DNA from: Chryseosolibacter histidinae
GTDB lineage: Bacteria; Bacteroidota; Bacteroidia; Cytophagales; Cyclobacteriaceae
Reading direction: 5' to 3'
Assembly (NCBI RefSeq): GCF_018598225.1
Contig: NZ_JAHESF010000028.1
Location: 30,481 to 94,480, forward strand
Length of the DNA: 64,000 nucleotides
The notes under the pieces were generated by a model. That model had not been told where the DNA came from. It was given only the letters and a program-made list of their open reading frames with translations, and did not search any database. Positions 51,423 through 59,561 of this stretch are shown here, piece by piece. Position numbers and translations under genes: made by a program. Positions within the stretch are counted from its first letter, which is position 1, and the number at the start of each line of letters is the position of its first letter.

Positions 51423-51449
51423 GATGACGTCCTTTTGAAGGATGTCATC
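51423..51449. repeat. Hairpin GATGACGTCCTT / AAGGATGTCATC covering a stop codon
   Basis: A 12-bp stem with one G-T pair and a three-base loop. The TGA of the ketosynthase at 51445 is in the stem. It shares its word with the palindrome at 46654-46670. Confidence 0.65.
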
Positions 51450-52647
51450 TCTGAATTTGTGAAAATATTATTGACGAGCAATTGCCGCCGAAGCCGAACG
51501 AATTGCTCATGACATTCCTGATCTTTAATCCCGACTCGAATTCCACCTGCGGCACGATGCCCAGCTCCGGCATGGGTTGCTGAAAGCGGAGGTTCGGGAA
51601 CACACATCCATGACGGATGGCCATCACCGAAAATACTGCTTCAATGCCACCACAGGCGCCGAGCGTATGGCCCGTAAAAGATTTTGTCGAGCTCAGTTTT
51701 GGTTTTTTATCGCTGAACAACCGGTTGATGGCGGTGCCCTCAGACTGGTCGTTGTTCACGGTGCCTGTGCCGTGAAGATTAATGTAATCGATGTCATCTG
51801 TGCTCAACCCACTCACTTCCAACGACTGCTGCATGGCCGCAAAAGAACCACGGCCTTCCGGCGATGAGGCGGTCTGGTGATACGCGTCGTTGGTGTTGGC
51901 AAATCCGGATACATGGCATATCGCTTCGATCTTCTCCCGGGCAGCTACCGTTTCGGAAACCAATACCAGGAATCCTGCGCCCTCACCGAGGTTCAGACCA
52001 TTGCGGGTGGCGTCGAAGGGGCGGCATGGCTCCTTGTCAAGGATCATCAAACTATTGAATCCGTTCAACGTGAATTTTGTGAGCGCGTCCGTACCACCGG
52101 CCACAACAACATCCAGTAACCCCTGCCGGATCAGCCTGGAGGCGAGCATGATGGAGTTTACGGATGATGAACAGGCTGTATTGATGGTAGACAAAAATCC
52201 GTTCACACCAATGGCCTCAGCGATCAGCTCCGTGGTGCTGCCGCAGGCGTGATGAACTACATCGCGCAGCCTGCCCTGCGACGGGTTTTGCAGAAAAGGT
52301 TGAAAAAAATCTTCGGTGCGATCCATACCACCTACTGTGGTGGCCGAGATCAGTCCCGTGCGCCATTTCTTCAGGCTGCTGATGCCCGCGCTGGCAATGG
52401 CCTCACGCGCGGCATGAATTCCCAACAACGCTGTTCGTGTGATGGTTGGCTGCTTTGTGATTTTTGCGAGCTGCTCCGTAGACAGCTTCACTTCGCCCAC
52501 TGGCAGCACGTTTTTGTGCAGGGTCTCCAGCTGTGTAATGGCACCAATGCCGGATTTTTTTTGCTGAAAGGCATGCAGCGTTTCCGGAAGGGAGTTTCCG
52601 ATGGCGGATATCACGCCGGTTCCGGCTACCAACACGCGGCCTTTCAA
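51445..52647 (-). CDS. Beta-ketoacyl-ACP synthase (FabF-like, active)
   Basis: 400 aa. Complete catalytic triad: Cys159 (NTACSSSVNSIM), His292 (NLHGTGTVNND) and His327 (FTGHTLGACGG). The C-terminal NSFGFGGNCSSIIF is the usual KS end. It should extend the aryl-primed chain with malonyl-ACP, probably together with the chain-length-factor-like protein encoded 36 bases downstream. The ACP gene starts the pair upstream, with five bases between. Confidence 0.94.
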   Translation of the reverse strand: MKGRVLVAGTGVISAIGNSLPETLHAFQQKKSGIGAITQLETLHKNVLPVGEVKLSTEQLAKITKQPTITRTALLGIHAAREAIASAGISSLKKWRTGLISATTVGGMDRTEDFFQPFLQNPSQGRLRDVVHHACGSTTELIAEAIGVNGFLSTINTACSSSVNSIMLASRLIRQGLLDVVVAGGTDALTKFTLNGFNSLMILDKEPCRPFDATRNGLNLGEGAGFLVLVSETVAAREKIEAICHVSGFANTNDAYHQTASSPEGRGSFAAMQQSLEVSGLSTDDIDYINLHGTGTVNNDQSEGTAINRLFSDKKPKLSSTKSFTGHTLGACGGIEAVFSVMAIRHGCVFPNLRFQQPMPELGIVPQVEFESGLKIRNVMSNSFGFGGNCSSIIFSQIQR

Positions 52648-52652
52648 GGTGA

Positions 52653-52910
52653 TCAGGCAGGTTTGTGAGCGGTAATGTATTCAGCGATGGTCTTCACCGA
52701 TCTGAAGATCTTCGGGCCTTCCTGGGGGTTTTCGATCTTGATGCTGTAATGCTGCTGCAACAGCACGATAAGCTCCAGCGCATCGATGGAATCCAGGCCG
52801 AGGCCCTCCACAAACAAAGGCTGATCGTCGCCGATATCTTCCGGTTTCAGGTGCTTCAGGTTGAGCGCTTCAATGATCTGCCTTTTGAGGTTGCCCATCA
52901 ACTGTTCCAT
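52653..52910 (-). CDS. Acyl carrier protein 1 of the cluster
   Basis: 85 aa. The phosphopantetheine serine is Ser41 in GLGLDSIDALELIVLLQQ. A four-helix ACP pattern is intact; the spacing to the C-terminal FRSVKTIAEYI helix is normal. It differs from the second cluster ACP (59562-59837) in the DSI versus DSL motif, which suggests separate roles, for example starter versus extension carrier. Start overlaps the truncated-KS gene by 13 bases. Confidence 0.92.
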   Translation of the reverse strand: MEQLMGNLKRQIIEALNLKHLKPEDIGDDQPLFVEGLGLDSIDALELIVLLQQHYSIKIENPQEGPKIFRSVKTIAEYITAHKPA

Positions 52911-53509
52911 AGTGTAGTATTATAAAGTTCTTTCAATTGCCCGGTCGTATGCTCTGCCAGACCGGCTTTGTTTTTTTCATGCAAATATAAGAAAACATCG
53001 TAGTGCCCACCCAGCACATCCACCCAGCCACCGATGCTCGCACCCGTATCTCCTGCCATCACCATATCGGTATAGTCGGCCATGAGCGCCGGGTCGAACG
53101 CAGGGGCAACAAAAAAGGCATTTTCGCCCTTGATCTTATGCCGGATGCAGATCTCTCCCGCCACGATATTCGGCAGCGTATAGACGAACAAGGCAGGGCT
53201 CGGCGCCGTTCTGGACGAAAGTGTATAACGCCTGTCAGTATCCGTGCTGCTGTGCGCGTTCGACAACACCAGCGCCACCTGCTCGGGAGCGTAATCATTG
53301 AGCAGGCTCCGATCTTTCAACAACATTTCCGCCGCCAGGAACCCGAGCTTGGAAAGGTTATCCATCTTATAAAATTTAGGATAATCCACTTTCAAAGAAG
53401 CGTAGGCGTTCAGCAAAAACGCGTCCAGGTCACTGTTCTTTTCGGAGAAGATAACCTTCCCGTCAAGGACGATGTTCTGATCGCGGATAATGCAATAATG
53501 CGTGATCAC
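52898..53509 (-). CDS. Truncated ketosynthase-like protein (KS N-terminal-like domain)
   Basis: 203 aa, about half a ketosynthase. FYKMDNLSKLGFLAAEMLL, VALVLSNAHSSTDTDRRY and PALFVYTLPNIVAGEICIRHKIKGENAFFV follow the first half of the thiolase fold, but no nucleophile Cys (the segment reads VAGEICIR) and no HGT or GH motifs are present. Similar short 3-oxoacyl-ACP synthase-like proteins occur in flexirubin-type clusters; the role is unknown, perhaps scaffolding or priming. The ACP gene downstream overlaps its end. Confidence 0.78.
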   Translation of the reverse strand: MITHYCIIRDQNIVLDGKVIFSEKNSDLDAFLLNAYASLKVDYPKFYKMDNLSKLGFLAAEMLLKDRSLLNDYAPEQVALVLSNAHSSTDTDRRYTLSSRTAPSPALFVYTLPNIVAGEICIRHKIKGENAFFVAPAFDPALMADYTDMVMAGDTGASIGGWVDVLGGHYDVFLYLHEKNKAGLAEHTTGQLKELYNTTLWNS

Positions 53510-53520
53510 CGGTTCTATGA

Positions 53521-54762
53521 TTAATGGGTTTGGATTTTTTCCTGTACTTCTATCAGCCGGGCCAGCCGCTTCAACGCGCGCTCATGCTCACGCACATACG
53601 GGTTCTGCTGATCCCATACATATCCTGCCAGCACCGAGCAGATCTGGCGTTTGATCTCGGCATCGGGATTTTTGGCGAAGAAGATCTTCTCAAGTGTGCC
53701 ATCATACCAGCCCATCACATACGTGCGAAAGGTATCCACACCTTGCTGGATCACGCGGGTATAATCCTGCTCCCAGTTCACCGCTTCACCCCTGAGCTTT
53801 TTCACCACCAGTTTGCTGGCCAGGTGACTCGATACGGTGGCGAACATCACCCCCGAAGAAAAGATGGGGTCCAGGAATTCGGTCACATTGCCCGTGAGCA
53901 CAAATCCCTTCCCGAAAAAGCTGTCGGTGGTGGCTGACCACGCCTCCAGCTTTCTGGGCTCGAATACCCGGGGCGCATCGCCGAAACGTTGCTTCAGGTA
54001 TGGATGCCCGTTGATCAGGGTCTCGTATTGATGTGCGAGGTCGTCGTCGAATTGTGAAAAGAACCCGAAGCTGCCCACAAACCCGAGCGATGTTACACCG
54101 GAAGAGAACGGGATGATCCAGACCCAAACACCGGGTGCGTAGAGCACAACAATGATCCGGTTAGGCTCATCGAAATCCATTCTGCGTGTATCCTTCACGT
54201 GTGCAAACACAGCTTTGCGCGGATCGAGGTTCGAAGGTTTATCGAGGTTGAACAAGCGCGGGATCACACGACCATATCCGCTGGCATCTACAATGAAACG
54301 TGCGCCGATCTGTTCCTGCGTTCCATCTTTGCGTTGCACAGTGGTCACGGAGCTTTCATCGTCCGAAAATTTGATATCCGTTACCGTGGTCTCGAAATCG
54401 AGGGGAACGCCCATGCGCTGAACTTCCTGCGCCAGTGTCTGGTCGAACTCCGCGCGTGGCACCTGCCAGGTCCAGTTCCATCCTTTGGTGAACTGTTCCG
54501 TAAAATTAAAATCTGAAACCGCATCGCCTTTCAGGAATTTTGCACCGAACTTCTCCTGGAAATTTTTGGCTTTCAGGGCCTCCAGGAAACCCGCATCCTC
54601 CAGCACTTCCATGCAACGTGGCAACAGGCTTTCGCCGATGACGAACCGCGGAAAACGTTCACGCTCCACTACCCTCACCTTCAGGCCAGCCTGATGGATC
54701 ATGGAGGCGGCGATACTTCCCGCCGGACCTGCACCTATCACCAACACATCTGTCTCTATCAT
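53521..54762 (-). CDS. Flavin-dependent halogenase/monooxygenase-like enzyme
   Basis: 413 aa. FAD-binding GxGxxG is VLVIGAGPAGSIAASMI at the N-terminus, then RFVIGESLLPRCMEVL, a counterpart of the GESxxP motif of the halogenase group. The motif WxWxIP, regarded as a mark of flavin-dependent halogenases, is present at W213-V-W-I-I-P218. Also LTGNVTEFLDPIFSSGVMFA, typical of the family. It may chlorinate or hydroxylate the aryl head group of the pigment; some flexirubins are halogenated. No membrane helix. Confidence 0.87.
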   Translation of the reverse strand: MIETDVLVIGAGPAGSIAASMIHQAGLKVRVVERERFPRFVIGESLLPRCMEVLEDAGFLEALKAKNFQEKFGAKFLKGDAVSDFNFTEQFTKGWNWTWQVPRAEFDQTLAQEVQRMGVPLDFETTVTDIKFSDDESSVTTVQRKDGTQEQIGARFIVDASGYGRVIPRLFNLDKPSNLDPRKAVFAHVKDTRRMDFDEPNRIIVVLYAPGVWVWIIPFSSGVTSLGFVGSFGFFSQFDDDLAHQYETLINGHPYLKQRFGDAPRVFEPRKLEAWSATTDSFFGKGFVLTGNVTEFLDPIFSSGVMFATVSSHLASKLVVKKLRGEAVNWEQDYTRVIQQGVDTFRTYVMGWYDGTLEKIFFAKNPDAEIKRQICSVLAGYVWDQQNPYVREHERALKRLARLIEVQEKIQTH

Positions 54763-54796
54763 GGCATTTGGTATTACACGGTAACCTTATGGTCTT

Positions 54797-55858
54797 TTAA
54801 ATGGGTTTACACGTCAGCAGCGTATGGCTTACGCCGATCAGGTCTTTCTGCTCCGTTACGGTGAACCCTGCTTCCTTCACATAGCCGATGAAATTTCCTG
54901 CGTGGTACATCTGGCTGTTGCCGTTGGCCATGGCGGTGAAGTAAAGGGAGGTTTGTTGCAACGCAAAGGCTGATGCCTGAAAGCGCTGCCGGTTCCAGAA
55001 CGGCTCGAGGATGTAAACAGCACCACCCGGTTGCAATGCCTCACGGCATCTTCTCAGGATGGATTTGATCTCTTCGTCGGAGAAACAATCCAGGAACTGA
55101 CTCATCCAGATGGCGTCAAATCCTTTCGGGAAAGGCAACGTCTCATCCAGCAGGTTGGTCTCAAAAAAACGGATCCTGTTGCCGAAGCCTCTTTTGGTGA
55201 TCTGCTCTTTCGCCATTTCCACCTGGCCCGGAAGGTCCATGATGGTCACCTCCACGTTTGCATCGTATTCCAGGCATTGCAGGGCCCACTTCCCCGTGTT
55301 GCCGCCAATATCGAGCAGGCGTTTCGGCTTGTTCGCGAAGATCAGGGCCAGCACGTCAGGGAAAGCGGTATCCGAATAATAATGATCGAAGGCAAACCAG
55401 CTTTTTTGCACCTGCGGGGGAAGTTTGGAAAGTCCCTCGTAGATGGTGGGCCACTGCCCGAAAACTTTCAGTCCCTCCGGTTTACCGGTTTTGATGCTGT
55501 CTTCCAGGTAGAACATTCCCTGGTAACACACGTCCTGGATAAAATCCATGTTCACCCGTGTGAGCGTATCGTGGAGAATGAAGGTTGCTGTTTTCGTGGT
55601 GTAGTACCGTTCTTCTTTGCAGGTGAGCAGGCCGATGCCCAGCGCTGCTTCCACCAGCACCCGCGTACCATAGAGCGGCAGCCCCACTTTTTCAACGATC
55701 GCCTGAAAAGTTGAGCCCTGGTTGCTTTCAACGAACTGAAGAATGCCGCTGTCGCGCAGGATGCGGGTGGTCTGAAAAACTACGGGAGCAAAAGCGATCC
55801 ACTGCGCTTTCTCTTTCGCTTCCAATGCGGTAAGCTTGTCGGTCTCGAAAAAATCCAT
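54797..55858 (-). CDS. SAM-dependent O-methyltransferase (type 2 fold)
   Basis: 353 aa from ATG 55858 (MDFFETDKLTALEAKEKAQ); 14 extra codons upstream are doubtful. An N-terminal winged-helix dimerisation part (about 20-100) is followed by the Rossmann domain RLLDIGGNTGKWALQCL, VTIMDLPGQVEMAKEQI, FDAIWMSQFLDCFSDEEI and LQPGGAVYILEPF. The layout is that of plant-type O-methyltransferases acting on aromatic hydroxyls. It would methylate the phenol or a ring substituent of the aryl polyene. Between the halogenase-like gene and a ketosynthase gene, on the same strand. Confidence 0.88.
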   Translation of the reverse strand: MDFFETDKLTALEAKEKAQWIAFAPVVFQTTRILRDSGILQFVESNQGSTFQAIVEKVGLPLYGTRVLVEAALGIGLLTCKEERYYTTKTATFILHDTLTRVNMDFIQDVCYQGMFYLEDSIKTGKPEGLKVFGQWPTIYEGLSKLPPQVQKSWFAFDHYYSDTAFPDVLALIFANKPKRLLDIGGNTGKWALQCLEYDANVEVTIMDLPGQVEMAKEQITKRGFGNRIRFFETNLLDETLPFPKGFDAIWMSQFLDCFSDEEIKSILRRCREALQPGGAVYILEPFWNRQRFQASAFALQQTSLYFTAMANGNSQMYHAGNFIGYVKEAGFTVTEQKDLIGVSHTLLTCKPI

Positions 55859-55863
55859 GTATG

Positions 55864-56976
55864 TCAATTTACTTTTTGCAGCACCATGGCCGCGTTGCAA
55901 CCTCCGAATCCGGAAGCGGTTTTTAAAAATGTATTGAGTCTCCTGGTCGATATTTCACTGATCACATTCACCGGCTTCGATACACCCGGTGTGCTGAAGC
56001 CCAGCGTTGGTATGGCAACACCGTGCTCAAGACTGTGCATACCGACCACTGTTTCTACAATGCCTGCAGCACCGAGGGTGTGACCGTAATAGGCTTTCAG
56101 GCTGTTCAACGGTATGTTGCTAAGTCCTGCCAGGTCGAAAGCCTTCGCTTCCATCTCGTCATTGTACAACGTTGCCGTTCCATGGGCTGAAATAAAATCA
56201 ACGTCCGCAGCTGAAACAGCACTTTGCTTCAGGGCCTGGCGGATGGCGTAGCCCAGCTCTTCGCCTGTGCGCGATGGTCCTGAAATGTGGTTGGCGTCGT
56301 TGCTCAATCCTGCGCCGAGTATCCGTATCGTGGGCTTCGTTCCCAGCACTTCAGGTTTTACCGTGAGCAGCATGGCCGCCGCGGCTTCACCCAGGTTGAT
56401 GCCTTTGCGCGCTGCATCGAAGGGCCTGCATCGCTCGGCACTCAGTGCCTGCAGGCTCTGGAATCCGGAGATCACAAAACGGCTCAACGTATCGGCGCCC
56501 AGCACAAGGGCATGATCATATTTTCCCGCCTGCAAAAAACGTTTGGCTACGATCAACGACATCACGCCCGAGATACACGCATTGGAGATCACCAGGTGAT
56601 CGGCAAGACGCGCCTGCCGGGCTAAAAAATCCGCGGTAGCGTGCAGTGACAGCCGTGAATGATCTGGTTGGCCCTCATCCACAACACTGATATTGCCTTT
56701 GGTGGTGGAGAGAATAAAAAGTGTGCGGTCTGCCGGCAGGCTGAACCTGGTGGTGATCTGCCTAATGGCTTCCAGGCTCATGGCTTCAAAACGTGTGAGC
56801 TCCGGGGTAGCGCCGATCGAGTTTATTTTTCCGGCCTGGACAGGAACCGCGGTGAACGATGGATCATCGAGCAACGCAACACCACTCAGGCCTTTTTTCA
56901 GCAGCGCGAAATTCTCCTCGCTGCTTTTCCCGAGCGGCGACACGATCGTATCTGCTGCAACCCACACCTGCTTCAT
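55864..56976 (-). CDS. Beta-ketoacyl-ACP synthase II-type (second active KS)
   Basis: 370 aa from ATG 56976 (MKQVWVAADTIVSPLG). Triad: Cys134 (NACISGVMSLI), His265 (SAHGTATLYND) and His299 (YYGHTLGAAG). NACISG is atypical compared with the ACSS motif of FabF but keeps the nucleophile. Shorter than the KS at 51445. Cluster position next to the thioesterase suggests a distinct step, possibly starter condensation. Stop lies five bases before the methyltransferase start. Confidence 0.92.
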   Translation of the reverse strand: MKQVWVAADTIVSPLGKSSEENFALLKKGLSGVALLDDPSFTAVPVQAGKINSIGATPELTRFEAMSLEAIRQITTRFSLPADRTLFILSTTKGNISVVDEGQPDHSRLSLHATADFLARQARLADHLVISNACISGVMSLIVAKRFLQAGKYDHALVLGADTLSRFVISGFQSLQALSAERCRPFDAARKGINLGEAAAAMLLTVKPEVLGTKPTIRILGAGLSNDANHISGPSRTGEELGYAIRQALKQSAVSAADVDFISAHGTATLYNDEMEAKAFDLAGLSNIPLNSLKAYYGHTLGAAGIVETVVGMHSLEHGVAIPTLGFSTPGVSKPVNVISEISTRRLNTFLKTASGFGGCNAAMVLQKVN

Positions 56977-56977
56977 G

Positions 56978-57394
56978 TTAACGGAGATCCCATTTTTTCT
57001 TCCACGCCTCAAAGAACGAAGGCATGGTCAGCTGCAGCTCGAACGTCTTTGCATCTACAAAAACCTGCAGCGATGACCCTGTGGCTACCAGCGCCTTACT
57101 TTCACTTTCAAACATTCTGTACTCGAACTTGAGCTTCGCTGCCGCCGAGTTAATGAACTTCGTCTCAACAATAACCGAGTCGCCGTAGCGAAGCGGTTTC
57201 TTATAGTCGCACTGTACCGACACCACCGGAACCGCTATTCCCTGGTGATAGAAATCCAGGTAAGAGATGCCAAAACGTTTTCCGAACGCTTCACGACCAT
57301 CTTCGAAATAACGCACATAGTGGCCGTGCCACACAATGCCGAGCGGGTCTGCCTCATTAAATCGAACGGTAACTTCTGTCTTGTCGGATAACAC
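56978..57394 (-). CDS. Acyl-CoA/acyl-ACP thioesterase (4-hydroxybenzoyl-CoA thioesterase type, hotdog)
   Basis: 138 aa. VTVRFNEADPLGIVWHGHYVRYFEDGREAF is the classical 4HBT motif, with the Asp of the FNEADPLGIVWH segment as the likely catalytic residue. It would release the finished polyene acid, or edit misloaded ACP. One base separates its stop from the ketosynthase start. Upstream is an iterated-word repeat. Confidence 0.9.
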   Translation of the reverse strand: MLSDKTEVTVRFNEADPLGIVWHGHYVRYFEDGREAFGKRFGISYLDFYHQGIAVPVVSVQCDYKKPLRYGDSVIVETKFINSAAAKLKFEYRMFESESKALVATGSSLQVFVDAKTFELQLTMPSFFEAWKKKWDLR

Positions 57395-57456
57395 GGTGCG
57401 TTGATCGAAGGTTAAGTTAGTATCAATGTTTTGTTCGTTGCATTCTTATTTGAAAG

Positions 57457-57594
57457 TCGATGGCCGATAGTCCATGGTCCATGGCAATTGATTGTCAGTG
57501 ACACAACCGGGTTCTGTTTTGTTATTGGACCAGAAACTAACCCCGAACAGCTCACTCGGCCGGCCATGGACTATGGACCATCGACTATGGACCT
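57457..57594. repeat. Iterated-word inverted repeat (GTCGATGG/TAGTCCATGG)
   Basis: Left words GTCGATGGCCGATAGTCC and ATGGTCCATGG (57457-57485). Right words CCATGGACTATGGACCATCG and ACTATGGACC (57564-57594). The spacer is about 78 bases. The right arm ends exactly on the TAG stop of the secreted protein at 57593. Confidence 0.82.
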
Positions 57595-58237
57595 AGTATT
57601 TCCTGTAATACTTCTTCCTCCACATCTCAAACTCCTTCTTCCGCATGCCCTTCAGGATATTGTACACGGAATTGGCCCAATAGTTTCGAAGGCCGGCTCC
57701 ACCGGGTTCGCCGGTGACGCGTTCAGAGAAATAAATTTCCTTTGTATCCATTTTGATGAAGGTAACCCAAAGGGCCGCTTCACTGTTGAGCTTGCTGAAG
57801 CTCTCCACGTTGAACATCACGCCGATACCGTTTTTTCCCTTGAAGTCGTAGTCGGCCACGATCCTCGCAATGTCATCAGGCTTCAGGTGGAAGTGATCTT
57901 TCATTTCGCTGGAGAACATTTCAGACACGTCGAGGTTGGCGTTGTGCTCTTTGGTGATCTCGATCGCGTTTTCCACTTTGATCTTGTCGATGGCCAGGGC
58001 CACATCGTACTTCTCCTCTTCTTTCAGCATGATGTCGTTCCATGCCTCTACCAGGTGTTGTACATCCGAGATAGAGCCAAGCCGTTCACGATCGCCGATC
58101 AGCTTGGCACCTGAGAAATCGAGGCCCAGCCAGGTCACAGAGGTCTTGCGATCAAAAATGTCGGCCATGTCCTGGGCGCACAGTACTCCGCCGGACAAAG
58201 TCATAAAGACGATGATAACAATCTTTCTCGTCAGCAT
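57593..58237 (-). CDS. Secreted protein of unknown function in the pigment cluster
   Basis: 214 aa. Signal peptide about 1-21 (MLTRKIVIIVFMTLSGGVLC). The mature protein begins MADIFDRKTSVTWLGLDFSGAKLIGD, then a helical middle part (HLVEAWNDIMLKEEEKYDVALAIDKIKVENAI) and GIGVMFNVESFSKLNSEAALWVTFIKM, ending in a basic helix (GMRKKEFEMWRKKYYRKY). Family not recognised with certainty; similar small periplasmic proteins accompany aryl-polyene dehydratases in Bacteroidota. Twelve bases after the dehydratase stop, so co-transcribed. Confidence 0.7.
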   Translation of the reverse strand: MLTRKIVIIVFMTLSGGVLCAQDMADIFDRKTSVTWLGLDFSGAKLIGDRERLGSISDVQHLVEAWNDIMLKEEEKYDVALAIDKIKVENAIEITKEHNANLDVSEMFSSEMKDHFHLKPDDIARIVADYDFKGKNGIGVMFNVESFSKLNSEAALWVTFIKMDTKEIYFSERVTGEPGGAGLRNYWANSVYNILKGMRKKEFEMWRKKYYRKY

Positions 58238-58249
58238 ATATGAGGGGGA

Positions 58250-58675
58250 TTAGGGTTGATTCTTAACAAATATTCTCATCTCGCAGGTACAGCATATTTC
58301 TCCGTTCTGCTCCACCCTGCCTTTGGCTACCGTAACATCCAGCACCTGGTTGGTGATCTCGATCGACGTGGTGATCACGGTACCGAGCTTCGGCAGCCGG
58401 ATGATCTCCAGGTTCTTCACGGCAGCGATATAACCGATCGGCACGGGGACCTGCTTCAAAGCGCACTGATAACCCACCTGCGCTGCCGCGGTCTGTGCTA
58501 TGTTTTCCACCAATCCCGGTTCGGCCAGGCATTCGCGATCGATGAAAATGTTCTCACGTTCAACAGACAGGCGCGTGATGGCGTGGGTGTCGCTGGCCTC
58601 CAACAGGTCGTGGATCATCACCATGGGCTGGCGCTGGGGAATGAATTGTGTGATATTATTGCGCGACGCAAGCAT
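58250..58675 (-). CDS. ApeP-like 3-hydroxyacyl-ACP dehydratase
   Basis: 141 aa hotdog protein. FIPQRQPMVMIHDLLEASDTH at the N-terminus matches the ApeP opening; AEPGLVENIAQTAAAQVGY is the helix carrying the catalytic Glu/Asp equivalent. Together with the FabZ-like protein (47839-48207) this gives the two dehydratase types known from aryl-polyene clusters, which pair as a heterodimer in studied systems. One base upstream of the acyltransferase stop. Confidence 0.86.
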   Translation of the reverse strand: MLASRNNITQFIPQRQPMVMIHDLLEASDTHAITRLSVERENIFIDRECLAEPGLVENIAQTAAAQVGYQCALKQVPVPIGYIAAVKNLEIIRLPKLGTVITTSIEITNQVLDVTVAKGRVEQNGEICCTCEMRIFVKNQP

Positions 58676-59560
58676 TCAATTGGTCCAAAAGTTATAATAA
58701 TTAAACCACTGTTCGGGATACAATTTTATTTTTTGTTCCAGCTCGGCAACAAACGTATTCATCAGCTTATCGGTGAACGCACTTTTACTTTCACCTTCGC
58801 TGCGTTGCAACAACGAGCTTCCGTAGAAGTGATAATGCGTGGCGCTCTCCTTGAACGCAAACACAATGGAGACCGGCACATTGAAACCCGCCGCCAGCAT
58901 AAACGGTCCTGCAGGAAACTCCGCCTCCGCGCCCAGGAACTGCCGGGTTGTTGTCTTATTCCCCGGAAGGAACCTGTCGGCATGCAGGCAGATCAGCTCG
59001 TTCCTTCCCAGGGCTTCGCTGATGGCGTACACATGCGAGAGATCGTTTTTGATCACGATCACGTTGAAGTTCCTTCCGCCCGTCACCTGGTCGAGGTATT
59101 GTTTGATGCGCTCGTGCTCACCATCGAACATCACCACGTTGATGCGTGTGTCGAGCCTCTTAAGCAAATGTCCTGCCGCTTCCCAGTTGCCCACGTGGGC
59201 GCTGAGCAGAATACCACCCCTTCCCTTCTCCACAATGCGGCGCAGGTTCTCTTCACCGTCGAAATGGTAGGTAAACCTGTTTTCGATACCGGCCATTACC
59301 ACGATCTTGTCCAGCAGCGTTTGTCCGAACTTATAATAGTTGCTGTAGATGTTCAGCCACGACCTGAGCGGCGAATATCCGAGCCTGTGCCGGAAGTAGT
59401 AATAGCTGTGACGTGATGATTGATGCGAGAACAGAAAGTAATAGAAAGCCACAAACCTAAGCAGGAAATAAGCGGGCAAAACGCCGAAGGTTCTGCAAAT
59501 GAAAACGAAGATGCTGTAACCTAACTTATTTCCCCTGGATTTGCCTTCCCACTGAGGCAT
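58676..59560 (-). CDS. LpxL/HtrB-like lysophospholipid acyltransferase
   Basis: 294 aa. N-terminal hydrophobic helix (about 18-45) then the acyltransferase core: GILLSAHVGNWEAAGHLL with HX4E (HVGNWE), LICLHADRFLPGNK and AEFPAGPFMLAAGFNVPVSIVF. It resembles late acyltransferases of lipid A biosynthesis; in pigment clusters such an enzyme probably transfers the aryl-polyene acyl group onto a lipid head. ACP gene starts one base upstream. Confidence 0.88.
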   Translation of the reverse strand: MPQWEGKSRGNKLGYSIFVFICRTFGVLPAYFLLRFVAFYYFLFSHQSSRHSYYYFRHRLGYSPLRSWLNIYSNYYKFGQTLLDKIVVMAGIENRFTYHFDGEENLRRIVEKGRGGILLSAHVGNWEAAGHLLKRLDTRINVVMFDGEHERIKQYLDQVTGGRNFNVIVIKNDLSHVYAISEALGRNELICLHADRFLPGNKTTTRQFLGAEAEFPAGPFMLAAGFNVPVSIVFAFKESATHYHFYGSSLLQRSEGESKSAFTDKLMNTFVAELEQKIKLYPEQWFNYYNFWTN

Positions 59561-59561
59561 A

